Positions 42,665 through 55,377 of a stretch of DNA of 64,000 bases are shown here, in pieces (position 1 is the stretch's first letter; each line of letters opens with the position of its first letter). This DNA comes from Channallabes apus (taxonomy: Eukaryota; Chordata; Actinopteri; Siluriformes; Clariidae), in contig CM060104.1 in NCBI GenBank assembly GCA_030522415.1, positions 10,489,501-10,553,500 of the forward strand, written 5' to 3'. A program made the position numbers and the translations under genes. Under the pieces are notes generated by a model. The model was not told where the DNA came from and ran no database searches. It saw only the letters and a program-made list of their open reading frames with translations.

Positions 42665-44345
42665 GGGCGTAGGTTTGCTACCTATGACTCCAACTAATAC
42701 CCCATCCCCCAATCCCCTTTTTTCCCCAATATCTTATTTTGTATTCAACAAAATAAAGAAAATCATTAAAGTTTGGAACCACTTAAGGAGTAAATAGTGA
42801 GTAAAGTTTTTTTGGGGGTGAACAATGGCTTTGACCCTAACTCTTCCCCTCTGACTGCACTAGGACCGGACAGCATTGCCACCTGATGAAATAGCGTGAC
42901 AAAAAAGTGAAATGTCAGTTCAAAACTTTTGCCAAAAACACTAATGAATCACTTACATCCTCAGCCTATCACTCCTCATAATGCTAAATATTAGTATAAT
43001 CAACATGTATAATACACGCACACATATTATATGTTATATACTGTATAATCAACATTCAGATTGACCTCCTGTGAACTCGCCTCTTCACCTGAACTACAAC
43101 ATGGCTGATCTGCTTCTGTCCCCTAATTGAAAAACATTGAGGGATTCCTTATGAGCATGGACAGAGAATGCCTCAGCCTATTATTGGTAACAATGTTAAA
43201 TCTCAGGACAACTACAGTGGCTTGCAAAAGTATTCGCCCCCTGTGAACTTTTCCACATTTTGTCACATTACAGCCACAAACATGAATCAATTTTATTGGA
43301 ATTCGACGTGAAAGACCAATACAAAGTGGTGTACACGCGAGAAGTGGAACGAAAATCATACATGATTTCAAAAAATTTTTTTTTTTACAAATAAATAACT
43401 GAAAAGTGGGGTGTGTGTAATTATTCAGCCCCCTTTGGTCTGAGTGCAGTCAGTTGGCCATAGACATTGCCTGATGAGTGCTAATGACTAGAGAGCACCT
43501 GTGTGTAATCTACACTCTCTCCATCGCTGTCTGATATACAGCACAGGTGTTTAGGTTCTGTTACCTGACAAAACAGGATAAACACATGCCATTTAAACAG
43601 CAATAATTTTATTTCACTTTTTCTGAGTCTTAGTGTGCAAACCTCGAATCAAATCATTAATGTTCACCAAGTAAGTGAATGCATTTTAAAAACTATTTTT
43701 CTGAAGTGGATTGTCTATTGGTGTCAACAAAATTCTAGCCATATGGCAATATTAGTATATTAGTTTATCAATTTCTTTCACAATACTGATTTCTGACAAA
43801 CAGTCACTAGATTAGGAGACTGACAGGGATCATATTTATACTTTTACATTTAGCTGTTTAATCTGCTGTTAGTTTTACGTCCGTATTCACAGACTATATC
43901 CTGGCCTGCTGTACTGAATGTGAGTCCACTGCATTTGGCGCTGCTTGTGTCTGAACGCAGCCAATCGTCTATCACATGATGGCAGGGAAAGGCACAGCCA
44001 ATCAAAATGTTCATATGTGTTTTGGGGGCGGGAGGACTCAAGGAGAGAACGTGATTTATCCCTTTCTGCGTGTCTAGGTTAATGTTGACAGAACGATTAA
44101 AAAAAAAAGTGGATTAAATTATTGGTGGGGACATTTCAATGGTCGGAGGATATTGGTGGGGACACATCCCCTCGGTCCACCCTAAATCTACGCCCCTGTA
44201 TATATATAATTTAAAACTATTTATTCATTTGTCTTTTATTTACTTACTTACTAACGAATGCTTTTTTAGGGCTCTAAAAACTACGGCAGTATGAATGACA
44301 ATGGAATAGGACGTGTGAGTTGCACCGGTCACACACACACACACA

Positions 44346-44412
<67 letters not shown>

Positions 44413-46023
44413 TTCTTAAAACATCGTGTTCACCCATGCACTGAAAAAGAGAACTTGTAAGATTTACTTGATAAAATCCTCATAACAATTTGGACACAGA
44501 TTTTAAGTAAATTTTATTGCTCCAATATTAAGGCTGAATCCCAACCCTTCCCCCTACTCTTCCATTTGGCGCGTTCACGTGCAGGGGTAGTGGTGTCTCA
44601 TTTCTCTTTTGGTTGGAGGTGTAGGGGGAGGGGGGAAGGGCCAGATAGCCCTCCAAACGAAGATTTTTCAGGACCTCACTTCAAACGAAGGGCTAAGCGA
44701 AGTTTTCAACATGGCTGCTCACTCGAGCAAACAGACCCATAAATGTTAAGTCATTTTTGCCATTAATAAAGATTTTTATGACAAGTTTTCATTGTATGTA
44801 TATTACCTTTAGTCTTGTGTTTGTGTTTATGGTGATGTTCTGTAAAGAAACGTTTGCAAAAAAATCGCTAAAGTTTGCTAGCGGATAGCACATATTGCAC
44901 AATATTACAAATATATATTTTTATGTAACATACACTTTACTGCATGCTACAAACAAATATGAAAGTTCAGTAGCACGGCATTTTGCCGAGCATTTGATAA
45001 CGCATTGTTTGTTTTGCTTACACTATTCTTACTTATTGCAACGTGACCACAGTTTTGTAATTTATATTCTGTATATGGACGGCTGAGGAAACCCGAAGAC
45101 TCATCCGTGTTCGTGGTGAAAATGAGCAACTTTTTTAAAAATCGAAATACGGCGCAAAAAACCTTTGGGAGTGCGTAATCTCTCTTATTGGAATGTGTGA
45201 TAAACATCGGCGCATGTCCTCTGACGTAACATGGACACACAGGAATGTAAATGAACACTGCATTTATGACCCAAAAAATAAACGCTTTGAGATGATTTAT
45301 TTGCCGTATGGTGTGTTTATTTGAATATGTTCAGTAAATTTATGAATTACACTCAAAGTGTCAGCGAAACCGGTTTGCAAATAATTTGTGTGTGTGTTAG
45401 GTGATGTGAGAGTGGGTTTTTCAAACTTGCAGTAAAACATTTTTGGGGGCAGTTTTTGATTCCCCCTTATCTAAGTACTGTAAAAACTTATATAGTCTTG
45501 GGTTAAAAAGTCTGCATTTCAACATGCATCCCCCACCTCCAAAGACTAAGCTCCTGTTGGTATAGCTCTTAAGGTCACTGTGGCACGCAAACCCCCTGAC
45601 CACAATAAGGTGGCAATCCCTCAGGGGGGGGAGGTGAAAAATACAAATTAAATAAAATAAATTATCCTTAATCCAGATTTTATCAATCAACGACATAATA
45701 TTTATCTTAGCTGGATGGTCTAATTCTCAAAACCGTTTAACCTAAAGAAAAACATAACACACTATAACTAGAATATTTACAAAACTGAAAGGTTTTCTTA
45801 TGAATAATTAAAAAAAAACATTATAACTCAAAAAGATCATATGTTTATATATATATATATTTTATAGTAACTGAACAGCTCTCTTCTCTCCAATCCACTC
45901 ATACACCACAGTCTCCTATTTCTCTGTGCGCGCGCTGCAGCCTGTGAATGAATACACGCAGCGGAGGTTTTACATATTTAAAACGTAAAAAGGTGTCTCC
46001 ATCATAAATAGCCCTGAATTAAC

Positions 46024-46072
<49 letters not shown>

Positions 46073-47395
46073 AAGGTGTTTTGCTGGCGAAAAACATTTT
46101 AGGCAGAGACGCCTGCTCGTTTGTTTTAAAACCCCCCAATTCTACCCCATTCCCGGAAACCGGTTTGATAACTTCACACCTTATGTGAATGAAAGGTGAG
46201 ATGGGGGAATTACAGTGGGGGTTCTGTGGGTCTCCAAACTCAGAAGGCTACGTGTCAGCCGATAACTGCTCCTTTGATCTGCTGGTTACAGCGGGGCGCC
46301 GACTGCTGATGAGCGTATAGTAGCCTGTACAAGCTAGGCCATTTTTAGATTACATTTGAAATTTTAAGGGGTTGAATAGAGAACCTACTGTCTTATTTAT
46401 GTAGCGAAAACACGAAATTAAACTAGATAACATGATCAGAGTTTTAATATTTATATTTAACTAGATGAAAGGCTTTTCAAGTCACATGGAAAAAAAAAAT
46501 TCTGTTCAGTTCTACAGTTTATCCCACAGTTTATTCCATTGTCCAGCCTCAGGCCAATGTAATCAATGTAATATGCTGTTTTCTGGTTAAATTTTTCTGA
46601 TTGGACCCGTACATAGAAAGTTTATACTGTAAACATACTTTATATTATATAAAAAATAAAAGAATCGCTCAAGTTTGCTAGCGGATAGCAGAGATTGCAC
46701 GATATTACAAATATATATTTTTGTGTCACATACACTTTACTGCATGCTACAAACAAACTCACCCGTAATTGTCAGGTAAAATCTACTTAATTAAATTTAC
46801 AATAAAATAAATCAAGTAAAAGTTACATAATTATACTTAATGCACAAATTACTTGATTATTTTAAATAAATCTAAAGTTAATGCATTGTTGTATCAGCAG
46901 GAACCTTGATTTTATGAAATTACTATCATTTTGTTCTGTGAGATTTTCCCTTACTTGGTTTTATCAATTTATATTACTCCCTATAATAATGTATGTTTAT
47001 TCACCAACATTACCAAATATTTGTGACATTCACAGTCTAGATCCAAGTTGTCTTTTTAATAAAAGTGCATTCAGCTAAATTTTGCATCCATAGAAAAAAA
47101 CTGCACGGCACCAGGGCCTGAAATACTTGTTTTAAACAAAATTGTGTAAAATAATGAATAAATAAAATACAGCATTCATTTAGAAATAAAATGCAGCAGA
47201 AAATACTTTAAACAAACTGTAGAATAAACATTAAAACGTAATAGCCCTCTGAAGCAGTGAAGTTGCAACTTTCAAATCAGCACTCTGGACTAGTGCACTT
47301 AAAAGTATGCCATTGAAACCTTAATGCATGAAAACATTTTAAGCTGAACATGTAAACACAACATGTAAACACTTGTAGTCAAGCCAAATCAAATG
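42565..47395. other. Middle of the 18.5 kb element; repeats and unassigned sequence
   Basis: Holds (CA)n at about 42640-42662, a Tc1 fragment (43215-43530), an (AT)n at 44351-44405 and an (AG)n at 46041-46070. It matches 5106-7700 inverted over several blocks. The segment around TTGCTAGCGGATAGCA is present twice (44870-44950 and 46670-46760). About 45400-46100 has no match in the window and no gene. Confidence 0.5.
43215..43530 (+). mobile_element. Tc1/mariner-like end fragment
   Basis: Begins CAGTGGCTTGCAAAAGTATT after TA, the well-known tip of a Tc1-like family widespread in fish. It continues with CACATTTTGTCACATTACAG and CAGTCAGTTGGCCATAGAC. It ends before the transposase, so only the 5' non-coding part is left. 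Confidence 0.7.
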
Positions 47396-47583
47396 TTTTA
47401 AGATGATAACTTCATCTTTAAAGCTTGCACTTTTGATGATAGCTTAATCCCATCAAGTTCTAGAAGAATTTTCTGAAAATAGCCTCTCCTTCAAGGATTA
47501 TGGATACACCAACCGGTTCTTCCCCTTCAACAGCACGGACGACAAGGATTTTAAGAAGGTGTCATTTCGTCTGTCCCCCTGCA
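47396..47583 (-). pseudogene. Last-exon relic of the SAM-domain-like gene in the 18.5 kb element
   Basis: Inverse of 4857-5085, with the acceptor TTTTATGCAG kept at about 47577-47586. Two deletions (losing GCCAGTATG-like codons and the block with the Cys/His residues) and frame changes destroy the reading frame. The same exon is better kept in element copy 1. Confidence 0.55.
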
Positions 47584-48808
47584 TAAAATTTACAAGAAAA
47601 TAAATCATTTATTTTGAGAAACAAAAAAAATCTGAATTGCTTCAACCTGTGCTGACTTCATTGAGAAAAAAATAATAATAAAAATAAATGATAATAAAAA
47701 AATGACCATCACTTCATATTGTTAAACTTGGGTTAAATTGCTTTAGCACTAATCTTGCATCAGTAAAACATGGCATGAGATGGCTTTAATTCAATTCAAT
47801 TCAATTCAATTTTATTTGTATAGCGCTTTTAACAATTGACATTGTCTCAAAACAGCTTTACACAATGAAAAGAATTATTTAAGTTTGTATGGAATGTGAA
47901 TGTGTATGAATCAAAATGTTCAGATATTCCCTGGCGAGCAAGCCCGAGGGCGACAGTGGCAAGGAAAAACTCCCTGAGACGGTAATAGGAAGAAACCTTG
48001 AGAGGAACCAGACTCGACAGGGAACCCATCCTCATCTGGGTGAAACAGATAGCAGGAAATGATCTGCATTTATACAGTGTTAAGTGTTAGGTTCAGCTAT
48101 AATAGTTGATGTTAATTGATGTTATAATACTTGATGTAAAATGGAGTCCAGTAGTTATTCGAGACTCAGATAGACTTGTAGAAAGTTCCAGTCCTGAACT
48201 ATCGAATTGTCAAGTCCTCAGAGAAACAGCTGACCACACCAGTCGAGGCCAGAACCATCTTCTAAGTATAGAAAATCATCCCCAGACACCAGACGCATCC
48301 TAAAGAGACACACGGGGCATCCATGCGATGAGACCTCCAACCAGAAACCGGGCACCAGGATTGATCAGACAGGTCCGGAGGGCAGAGGGAGTCTGGATCA
48401 CTGGCAGCTCAGGAACCACATGTGTAGCTCGACAGAGAGAGAGAGAGAAAGAGTGAAAGGGGGAGACAGGGGGAGAGAGGAAAGAGAAAGAGGGGGAGGA
48501 AGAGAAGAGGAGGAGAGATTACAATTAGGTATGGTCACAGTCACAATGTCTAACGTGAATGTATATTTACTGTAGAGTGCAAGCAGGGACTCCGGCAGGA
48601 CTAACTATGACAGCATAACTAAAAGGGAGAGCCAGAAGGAAACACAAACATGAGGGCTCCCTGAGATGTAAAGCAAACAATCACCTCACCGTCAACAAAC
48701 CTGAGTGATCAAATGAGACTGAGGAAGACAGCATCTAAACATACCAGTTCACCATAATACTCTACGTCCATGAGTCCCCCAGATCTGCTCCTTTACCTTA
48801 TGGCAAAT

Positions 48809-48872
48809 CTATTTATAAAATGCTTGGTTAAATAAATAGGTTTTGAGCCTGGACTTAAACACTGAGACTGTG
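48809..48872 (-). pseudogene. L2 copy B ORF2, last codons cut off by the insertion
   Basis: Minus strand: [20 protein letters not shown] and stop. It belongs to ORF2 upstream at 52379 but is separated from it by 3.5 kb. Confidence 0.8.
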
Positions 48873-48878
48873 TCTGAG

Positions 48879-49565
48879 TATGGAACGATATCGCGGACAA
48901 TATTCAAATGCAATTGCAAATTGCATTTGCGATTGCGTTTCCCATATGTGGACGCACAAAGTGTGCCATAATTCAAATGCAATTGCAAACTTTGCATTAC
49001 CGTTTGCTGATTCGCCTTTGCGAGCGCACACTGACTGCCAAATTTCAAATGAAAAAAACAAAGTCCATTTGCATTTGTATTTCCCAGGTCTTACACGTCA
49101 TGAACCTGTCATATTTAAATAGCAAAATCAATCACCACGTTTGCTTTTTCACTTTCTCTGCGCCGCGCGTCAAGCCGGCCAAAATTCAAACGCAATCGCT
49201 AATCCATTTGCAATTGCATTTCCAACACGTTACACAGAATCCTGTCAATCAGCGTCAGGGGCGGGTCTATACTGTGGGGCAGGATTGTATGGGGAGTGAC
49301 GTCACTCGCACTCGCCGACCAAGAGGGGGATATTTGAGCACTGGAGGTGAACCGAGATTATCTCATTTGTTTATCAAGAAATAAACACACAAAAATGACA
49401 AATCGCATATTTTCTTGCTCCGGAGTGGACAGAGAAGTTTTTACAAATAAAAATATTTTTAGATCTTCTCCTGTTACAGCCTGCTGGAGCAAAATCTTTC
49501 AGAAACGCTGCGTACCGGTGTTATGCGCTAAAATGCCTCCCTGCCACGGATTGCCCCCCCCTCCC
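48879..49565 (+). repeat. Left arm of the long-armed TIR element
   Basis: Contains repeated TTCAAATGCAATTGCAAA-type motifs (about 48904, 48970, 49045 and 49190-49225), a CRE-like TGACGTCACTC (about 49295-49305) and GTACCGGTGTTATGCGC near its inner end. Short open frames on both strands come from this symmetry and are not genes. Confidence 0.75.
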
Positions 49566-49942
49566 CAACATAACCTCTATCAAATATTATATTACAACAT
49601 AAATTAATAGGTTTATGATTTACAAATTGCACCAAACGAATTTGATTATAAAATAATCTATATAAAAAAAACACATGTAGTATAGGAGGAAAATATATTA
49701 ATTATATATTATTTTCATATACAACCCCTGGCAAAAATTATGGAATCACCCCTCTCAGAAGATGTTCATTCAAATGTTTAATTGTGTAGAAAAAAAAACA
49801 AGCACATACATGCCACAAAACTATTTTCACTCAACAATCCAAACTTCTGGCTGTATAAAACACTTAAAAAAACAAAAACAAAGAAAGATAACTATAGTCA
49901 ACGACAACTGTTTTAACAATTCAAACAGAGGAAAAAAATATG

Positions 49943-50170
49943 TTGTTGTTGGTCTTTCGGCTGCTCCCGGCAAGGGGTCGCCACAGCGGAATATCCAGTC
50001 TGCACTACAACTTGGCACAGGTTTTACGCCAGATGCCCTTCCTGACGCAACCCTCCCATTTTATCCGGGCTTGGGACCGGCACTGTATTCAGTGGCTGGG
50101 GTGTGGGCACTGGCTGGAATCGAACCCGGGCCTTCCGCATGGCAGGCGAAACACCTACCACTGAGCCACC
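49943..50170 (-). mobile_element. tRNA-Gly-derived SINE with RTE-like tail
   Basis: It lies between two copies of AAAAAATATG (49933-49942, 50171-50180), a clear target duplication. On the minus strand it starts with a tRNA-Gly-like head (GGTGGCTCAGTGGTAGGTG, loop CTGCCAT, then GGCCCGGGTTCGATTCCAG). It ends with GTGGCGACCCCTTGCCGGGA, GCAGCCGAAAGACC and CAACAACAA. That tail is like the 3' end of the RTE LINE at 2900-2945, so it was probably copied by an RTE enzyme. Confidence 0.8.
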
Positions 50171-50312
50171 AAAAAATATGGAATCACCAAATAAAAACAC
50201 TACTTGTACTTTGTTGCACCACCTCTGGCTTTTATAACAGCTTGAATTCTCTGAGGCCTGGATTTAACTAATGTCAAACTGTATACTTCATCAGTCTGTC
50301 TCCAGCTTTGTC

Positions 50313-51191
50313 TTATTGCAGTTGCCAGATCAGCTTTGCAGGTTGGAGCCGTGTCCTGGACCATTTTCTTTCATTTCCACCACAGATTTTCAATTGGATT
50401 ATGGTCCGGACTATTTGCATTATATGTCTTTCCTGTAGGAATGTTTTCACAGATTTTGCCCTATGGCACGATGCATTATCATCCTGAAAAATTATGCTAC
50501 CATCACCAAACATCCTTTCAATTGATGGAATAAGAAAAGTGTCCAAAATCTCAACATAAACTTGTGCATTTATAGAAGATGTAATGACTGTCATGTCTCC
50601 CATACCTTTATCTGACATACAACCCCATATCAATAATGATTGTGGAAATTTGCATGTTTTCTTCAGGCAGTTGTCTTTATAAATTTCATTGGAGCGGCAC
50701 CAAACAAAAGTTCCAGCATCATCACCCTGCGCAATGCAGATTCGTGATTCATCACTGAATCTAACTATCATCTAGTCATCCGCAGTCCAAGATTGTCTTT
50801 CTTTAGCCCACTGAACCCTTGTTTTTTTCTGTTTAGATGTTAATGATGGTTTTCTTTTGGCTTTTCTGTATGTAAATCCCATTTCTTTTAGGTGATTTCT
50901 TACTGTCCGGTCACAGACATTGACTCCACTTTCTGCCCATTTGTTCCTCATTTGTTTTGTTGTGCATTTTCTGTTTTCAAGTCATACTGCTTTAAGTTTT
51001 CTGTCTTGGCGCTTTGATGTCTTTCTTGGTCTACCAGTACGCTTCCCTTTTACAACCTTTCCATTTGATTTGTACTTGGTCCAGATTTTAGACACAGCTG
51101 ACTGGGAACAACCAACATCTTTTGCAACATTCCATGAAGATTTACCTTCTTCAAGAAGTTTGATAATTCTCTCCTTTGTTTCAACTGACAT
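50313..51191 (-). pseudogene. Tc1-like transposase, broken
   Basis: The N-terminal part (51191-50982) is a paired-like helix-turn-helix: MSVETKERIIKLLEEGKSSW, VAKDVGCSQSAVSKIW, then the basic GRPRK hook. After a decayed middle, 50771-50313 holds FSDES (first Asp) and IIFQDDNASCHRAKSV (second Asp). The third acidic residue region (PDLNPIENLW-type) is frame-shifted near 50400. It would cut and paste the element at TA sites if intact. Confidence 0.8.
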
Positions 51192-51654
51192 CTCTCGTCT
51201 TGGAGCTATGAGTTATGTCAATCATCTTGGTTCAACACATCCCTAATGTGTGCAAGCACTCTTTTTTAACTGTAGACTAATTAGCAGTTGTAGAATTGCA
51301 AAGTGCATGGTGATTCCATATTTTTTTCCTCAGATTTGTGTGATTCCATATTTTTTTCCTCTGTTTGAGCTGTTAAAACAGTTGTCGTTGACTATAGTTA
51401 TCTTTCTTTGTTTTTTTAAAAAGTGTTTTATACAGCCAGAAGGTTGGATTGTTGAGTGAAAATAGTTTTGTGGCATGTATGTGCTTGTTTTTTTTCTACA
51501 CAATTAAACATTTGAATGAACATCTTCTGAGAGGGTGATTCCAGAATTTTTGCCAGGGGTTGTACATGTATATTTTTATATTTTTTATTTATAATAAAAA
51601 TCGCTTCGTGATAATACTCATATATTATATTTGATAATAATAATATGAATATTT

Positions 51655-52372
51655 GATTGTGATGTCCTCATATATTTGACAGAGATTTTGTGGGGGTGCA
51701 ATCAGTGGCAGGGAGGCATTTTAGCGCATAACACCGGTACGCAGCGTTTCTGAAAGATTTAGCTCCAGCAGGCTGTAACAGGAGAAGATCTAAAAATATT
51801 TTTATTTGTAAAAACTTCTCTGTCCACTCCGGAGCAAGAAAATATGCGATTTGTCATTTTTGTGTGTTTATTTCTTGATAAACAAATGAGATAATCTAGG
51901 TTCACCTCCAGTGTTCAAATATTCCCCTCTTGGTCGGCGAGTGCGAGTGACGTCACTCCCCATACAATCCCGCCCCACAGTATAGACCCGCCCCTGACGT
52001 TGATTGACAGGATTCTGTGTAACGTGTTGGAAATGCAATTGCAAATGGATTAGCGATTGCGTTTGAATTTTGGCCGGCTTGACGCGCAGCGCAGAGAAAG
52101 TGAAAAAGCAAACGTGGTGATTGATTTTGCTATTTAAATATGACAGGTTCATGACGTGTAAGACCTGGGAAATACAAATGCAAATGGACTTTGTTTTTTC
52201 ATTTGAAATTTGGCAGTCAGTGTGCGCTCGCAAAGGCGAATCAGCAAACGGTAATGCAAAGTTTGCAATTGCATTTGAATTATGGCACACTTTGTGCGTC
52301 CACATATGGGAAACGCAATTGCAAATGCAATTTGCAATTGCATTTGAATATTGTCCGCGATATCGTTCCATA
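51655..52372 (-). repeat. Right arm of the long-armed TIR element
   Basis: Inverse of 48879-49565 with few differences. A frame of L2 ORF2 reads into it and extends for about 170 codons, which is why a very long open frame appears here. Confidence 0.75.
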
Positions 52373-52378
52373 TCTGAG

Positions 52379-55377
52379 TCCCAAACACTATTTGGAAGAC
52401 TATTGCATAATTTTGGGGCTTTGTAAGAAAAAGCTCTGCCCCCAGCTGTAGTTTTCATAATACGCGGTACTGATAAGCAGCCTGCATCCTTTGACCGAAG
52501 TAGGCGTGGCGGATCGTAAGACACTAGCAGTTCACTCAGATACTGCGGCGCGAGACCATTTAATGCCTTATATGTCAAGAGTAGTATTTTAAAATCAATG
52601 CGAAATTCCACAGGGAGCCAATGCAGTGAAGATAGGATAGGGGTGATGTGCTCATATCTTCTGGTTCTAGTGAGGACTCTCGCTGCTGCATTTTGGACTA
52701 GCTGAAGCTTGTTTATGCACCTAACTGAACAACCAGACAGTAAGGCATTACAATAGTCCAACCTAGAAGTGATAAAAGCATGAACTAGTTTTTCTGCATC
52801 ATTTAGCGACAATATATTTCTTATTTTGGCGATATTTCTAAGGTGAAAGAATGCTATCCTGGTGATATTATCTACATGAGCTTCAAATGAAAGGCTGGAA
52901 TCTATAATCACGCCGAGGTCTTTTACTGTTGCACTTGACGGAACGGAAAGGCCATCTAAAGTTACGGTGTGATCTAAGATTTTACTTCTAGCTGTATGCG
53001 GTCCTATGACTAGAACTTCTGTCTTATCCGGATTAAGCAGAAGGAAGTTAATTAGCATCCAATTTCTTATGTCCTGAACACATTGCTCAACTTTAGTAAG
53101 ATGGTTTTCCTCATCAGGTTTTGTGGAGACGTATAGCTGTGTGTCGTCAGCATAACAATGAAAACTAATACCATGCTTACGGATTATGTTGCCCAGAGGA
53201 AGCATGTAAAGGGAAAAAAGCAGTGGGCCTAAAACTGAACCCTGCGGAACGCCAAACTCCACTAGAGAACATGCAGAATAATCACCATTTAAGTCTACAT
53301 ACTGATAACGATCGGTCAAATAGGATCTGAGCCAGGAGAGGGCTGTACCCTTAATTCCTACTAAATTTTCTAATCTGTGAAGAAGAATAGCATGATCAAT
53401 AGTGTCAAAAGCTGCACTGAGGTCGAGTAATACAAGCATAGTTACACAACCCTGATCAGAGGCCAATAGGAGGTCATTTACTACTTTAACGAGTGCTGTT
53501 TCTGTGCTGTGATGAGGCCTAAATCCTGACTGATACAGTTCATGTATGCCATTTCTATGTAGATATGAGCATAGCTGCTCCGCTACTATCTTTTCCAGAA
53601 TCTTAGAGATAAAGGGGAGGTTTGATATTGGCCTGTAATTGGACAGCTGACAGGGGTCAAGGTCAGGTTTCTTAATTATTGGTTTAATAACTGCTACTTT
53701 AAAAGATTTTGGAACATAACCAATGCTGAGTGAGGAATTAATTATTCTCAACATCGGTTCTGTTATTACTGGTACTATCTGTTTAAGAAAATGTGTCGGT
53801 ATAGGATCTAATATACAGGTTGATGAATTTGCAGAAGAGATGAGTGAAATTAGTTCATTCTCTTCAAGAGGAGTAAAGTATTCTAGGTTTGAATCTGACA
53901 TGGCTAGGTTAACATCAGTATCAATTACATTGTTTGGTTTCAAAGCCTCAATTTTATGCCTGATATTTACAATTTTATTATTAAAAAAGTTCATGAAGTC
54001 CTCACTATTGCATGATGTTGTTGTGGAGATTTCTGTAGTGGTCTTATTTCTGGTTAATTTGGCTACGATGTTAAATAAAAATCTAGGATTATTTTTATTT
54101 TCTTCTATAAGAGTGGAGAGATACGTTGATCTAGCTACACTAAGAGCTTTCCTATAGTTCAGGATGCTCTCTTTCCATGCTATTTGAAATACCAACAATT
54201 TAGTTTGACGCCATTTACGCTCTAATTTCCGAGCAGTCTGTTTTAAAGTGCGCGTGTGATCGTTATACCAGGGAGCGAGTTTCTTATCTCTAATAATTTT
54301 TCTTTTAGCTGGAGCTACATTATCTAAGGTACAACGAAGTGTCGACTCTAAATATTCAGTCGCCTGATCAAGTTCTGTGGGGTCAGACGGTGGCCTAATC
54401 GAAGTTGGTAACTCTGGGAGATTACTGATAAAACTCTGTGTGGTAGTTGATGTGAATGTACGTTTAATACGGTAGCGCGGTACTGTGCGTACATTATCAC
54501 TGTGACACACTTGAATGGAGACAAGATAGTGATCTGAGATAATTTCAGACAGTGGAATTGTGAATACATTTCTTATAATTAATCCGAAGAATATTACTAA
54601 ATCTAAAGTGTGACCTGCTTTATGAGTGGGTCCTACTACACACTGATTTACACCTACGGAGTCCAGTATGGATATAAATGCTGTTCTCAGAGGGTCTTCT
54701 GGATTCTCAAAATGAATGTTAAAATCTCCAGCAATTAACACTTTGTCTACAGAAATGACCAGGTCTGAGATGAAATCTGCAAATTCACTAAGAAATTCAG
54801 AATACGGCCCTGGAGGTCTGTAAATTATAATTAGTGGAATCGACTGAGCTGATTTAATATACTTAAATACACTTATGTTACTATAGAGAATTTCAAATGA
54901 GTTAAATTTGTGTCGGTGTTTTTGTACGATAGACAGATTATCATTATGAATAACTGCGACGCCTCCTCCTCTACCAGCTAACCGAGGCTGGTGTATGTAG
55001 CTGTATCCAGGAGGACTAGCTTCATTTAGAGCTACATACTCGTCCTGTTTAACCCATGTTTCAGTTAAACAGAGTATATCAAACGCCTGATCTGTGATAA
55101 TTTCATTAACAATAACTGCTTTTGATGTGAGAGATCTAATATTTAACAGTCCTAGCTTCAGATCAGAGGTGCCGGCTGCGCATTCAGTATGATCGGAGTT
55201 TGTGGACTTTATGTTAATTAGATTATTGAAACAGACTTTCTGGGTCTTTCTACATTTTTGCTTAGATCGGGGAACAGACACAGTCTCAATATGGTGAACC
55301 CTGAGTGACGACTCTATGCAGCTAGCAGACGGTTGGTTTAGCCTGTCTGTTTGCTCCCTGGCCTGGGCTCTGGATTG
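52379..55377 (-). pseudogene. L2 copy B ORF2: endonuclease and reverse transcriptase, C-terminus cut off
   Basis: Open from the codon after the ORF1 TGA (55380-55378) down to the insertion at 52378. Endonuclease: [122 protein letters not shown] (about 53140-53158). No ATG exists in the first several hundred codons in this frame. All catalytic motifs look intact. The last ~20 codons lie beyond the inserted element at 48872-48809. Confidence 0.85.

Larger units (their letters stand above)
49722..51562 (-). mobile_element. Tc1-like transposon with CAACCCCTGGCAAAAATTAT ends
   Basis: The ends CAACCCCTGGCAAAAATTAT and inverted (one or two mismatches) lie next to TA (49720-49721, 51563-51564). The minus strand encodes a decayed transposase (51191 to 50313). 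A SINE is inserted near the left end. Without the SINE it would be ~1.6 kb, the usual size for Tc1 elements. Confidence 0.85.
48879..52372. mobile_element. Long-armed TIR element with 6-bp duplication TCTGAG, in L2 copy B
   Basis: Ends TATGGAACGATATCGCGG and inverted, TCTGAG at 48873-48878 and 52373-52378. The empty site is in L2 copy A (CTCAGA once, 39293-39298). Arms of about 690 bases are nearly identical. Each begins with several copies of TTCAAATGCAATTGCAAA-like words in both directions and ends near CTAAAATGCCTCCCTGCCAC. The interior holds only AT-rich sequence and a Tc1 transposon. It is non-autonomous and the superfamily is unknown. Confidence 0.8.

Noticed and set aside
45421..45696. 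Minus-strand frame of 91 codons with Cys residues
   Set aside because: No domain recognised, no related copy in the window, no splice sites. Chance is more likely.
52191..52451. Open frames on both strands in the arms near 48900-49380 and 52120-52450
   Set aside because: They come from symmetric CAAATGCAATTGCAAA-type repeats and appear in both arms. No coding signature is seen.
53723..54157. Plus-strand frame of 144 codons, also seen as the minus strand of 37514-37948
   Set aside because: It lies antisense to L2 ORF2 in both copies, so its conservation follows from the L2 coding strand.
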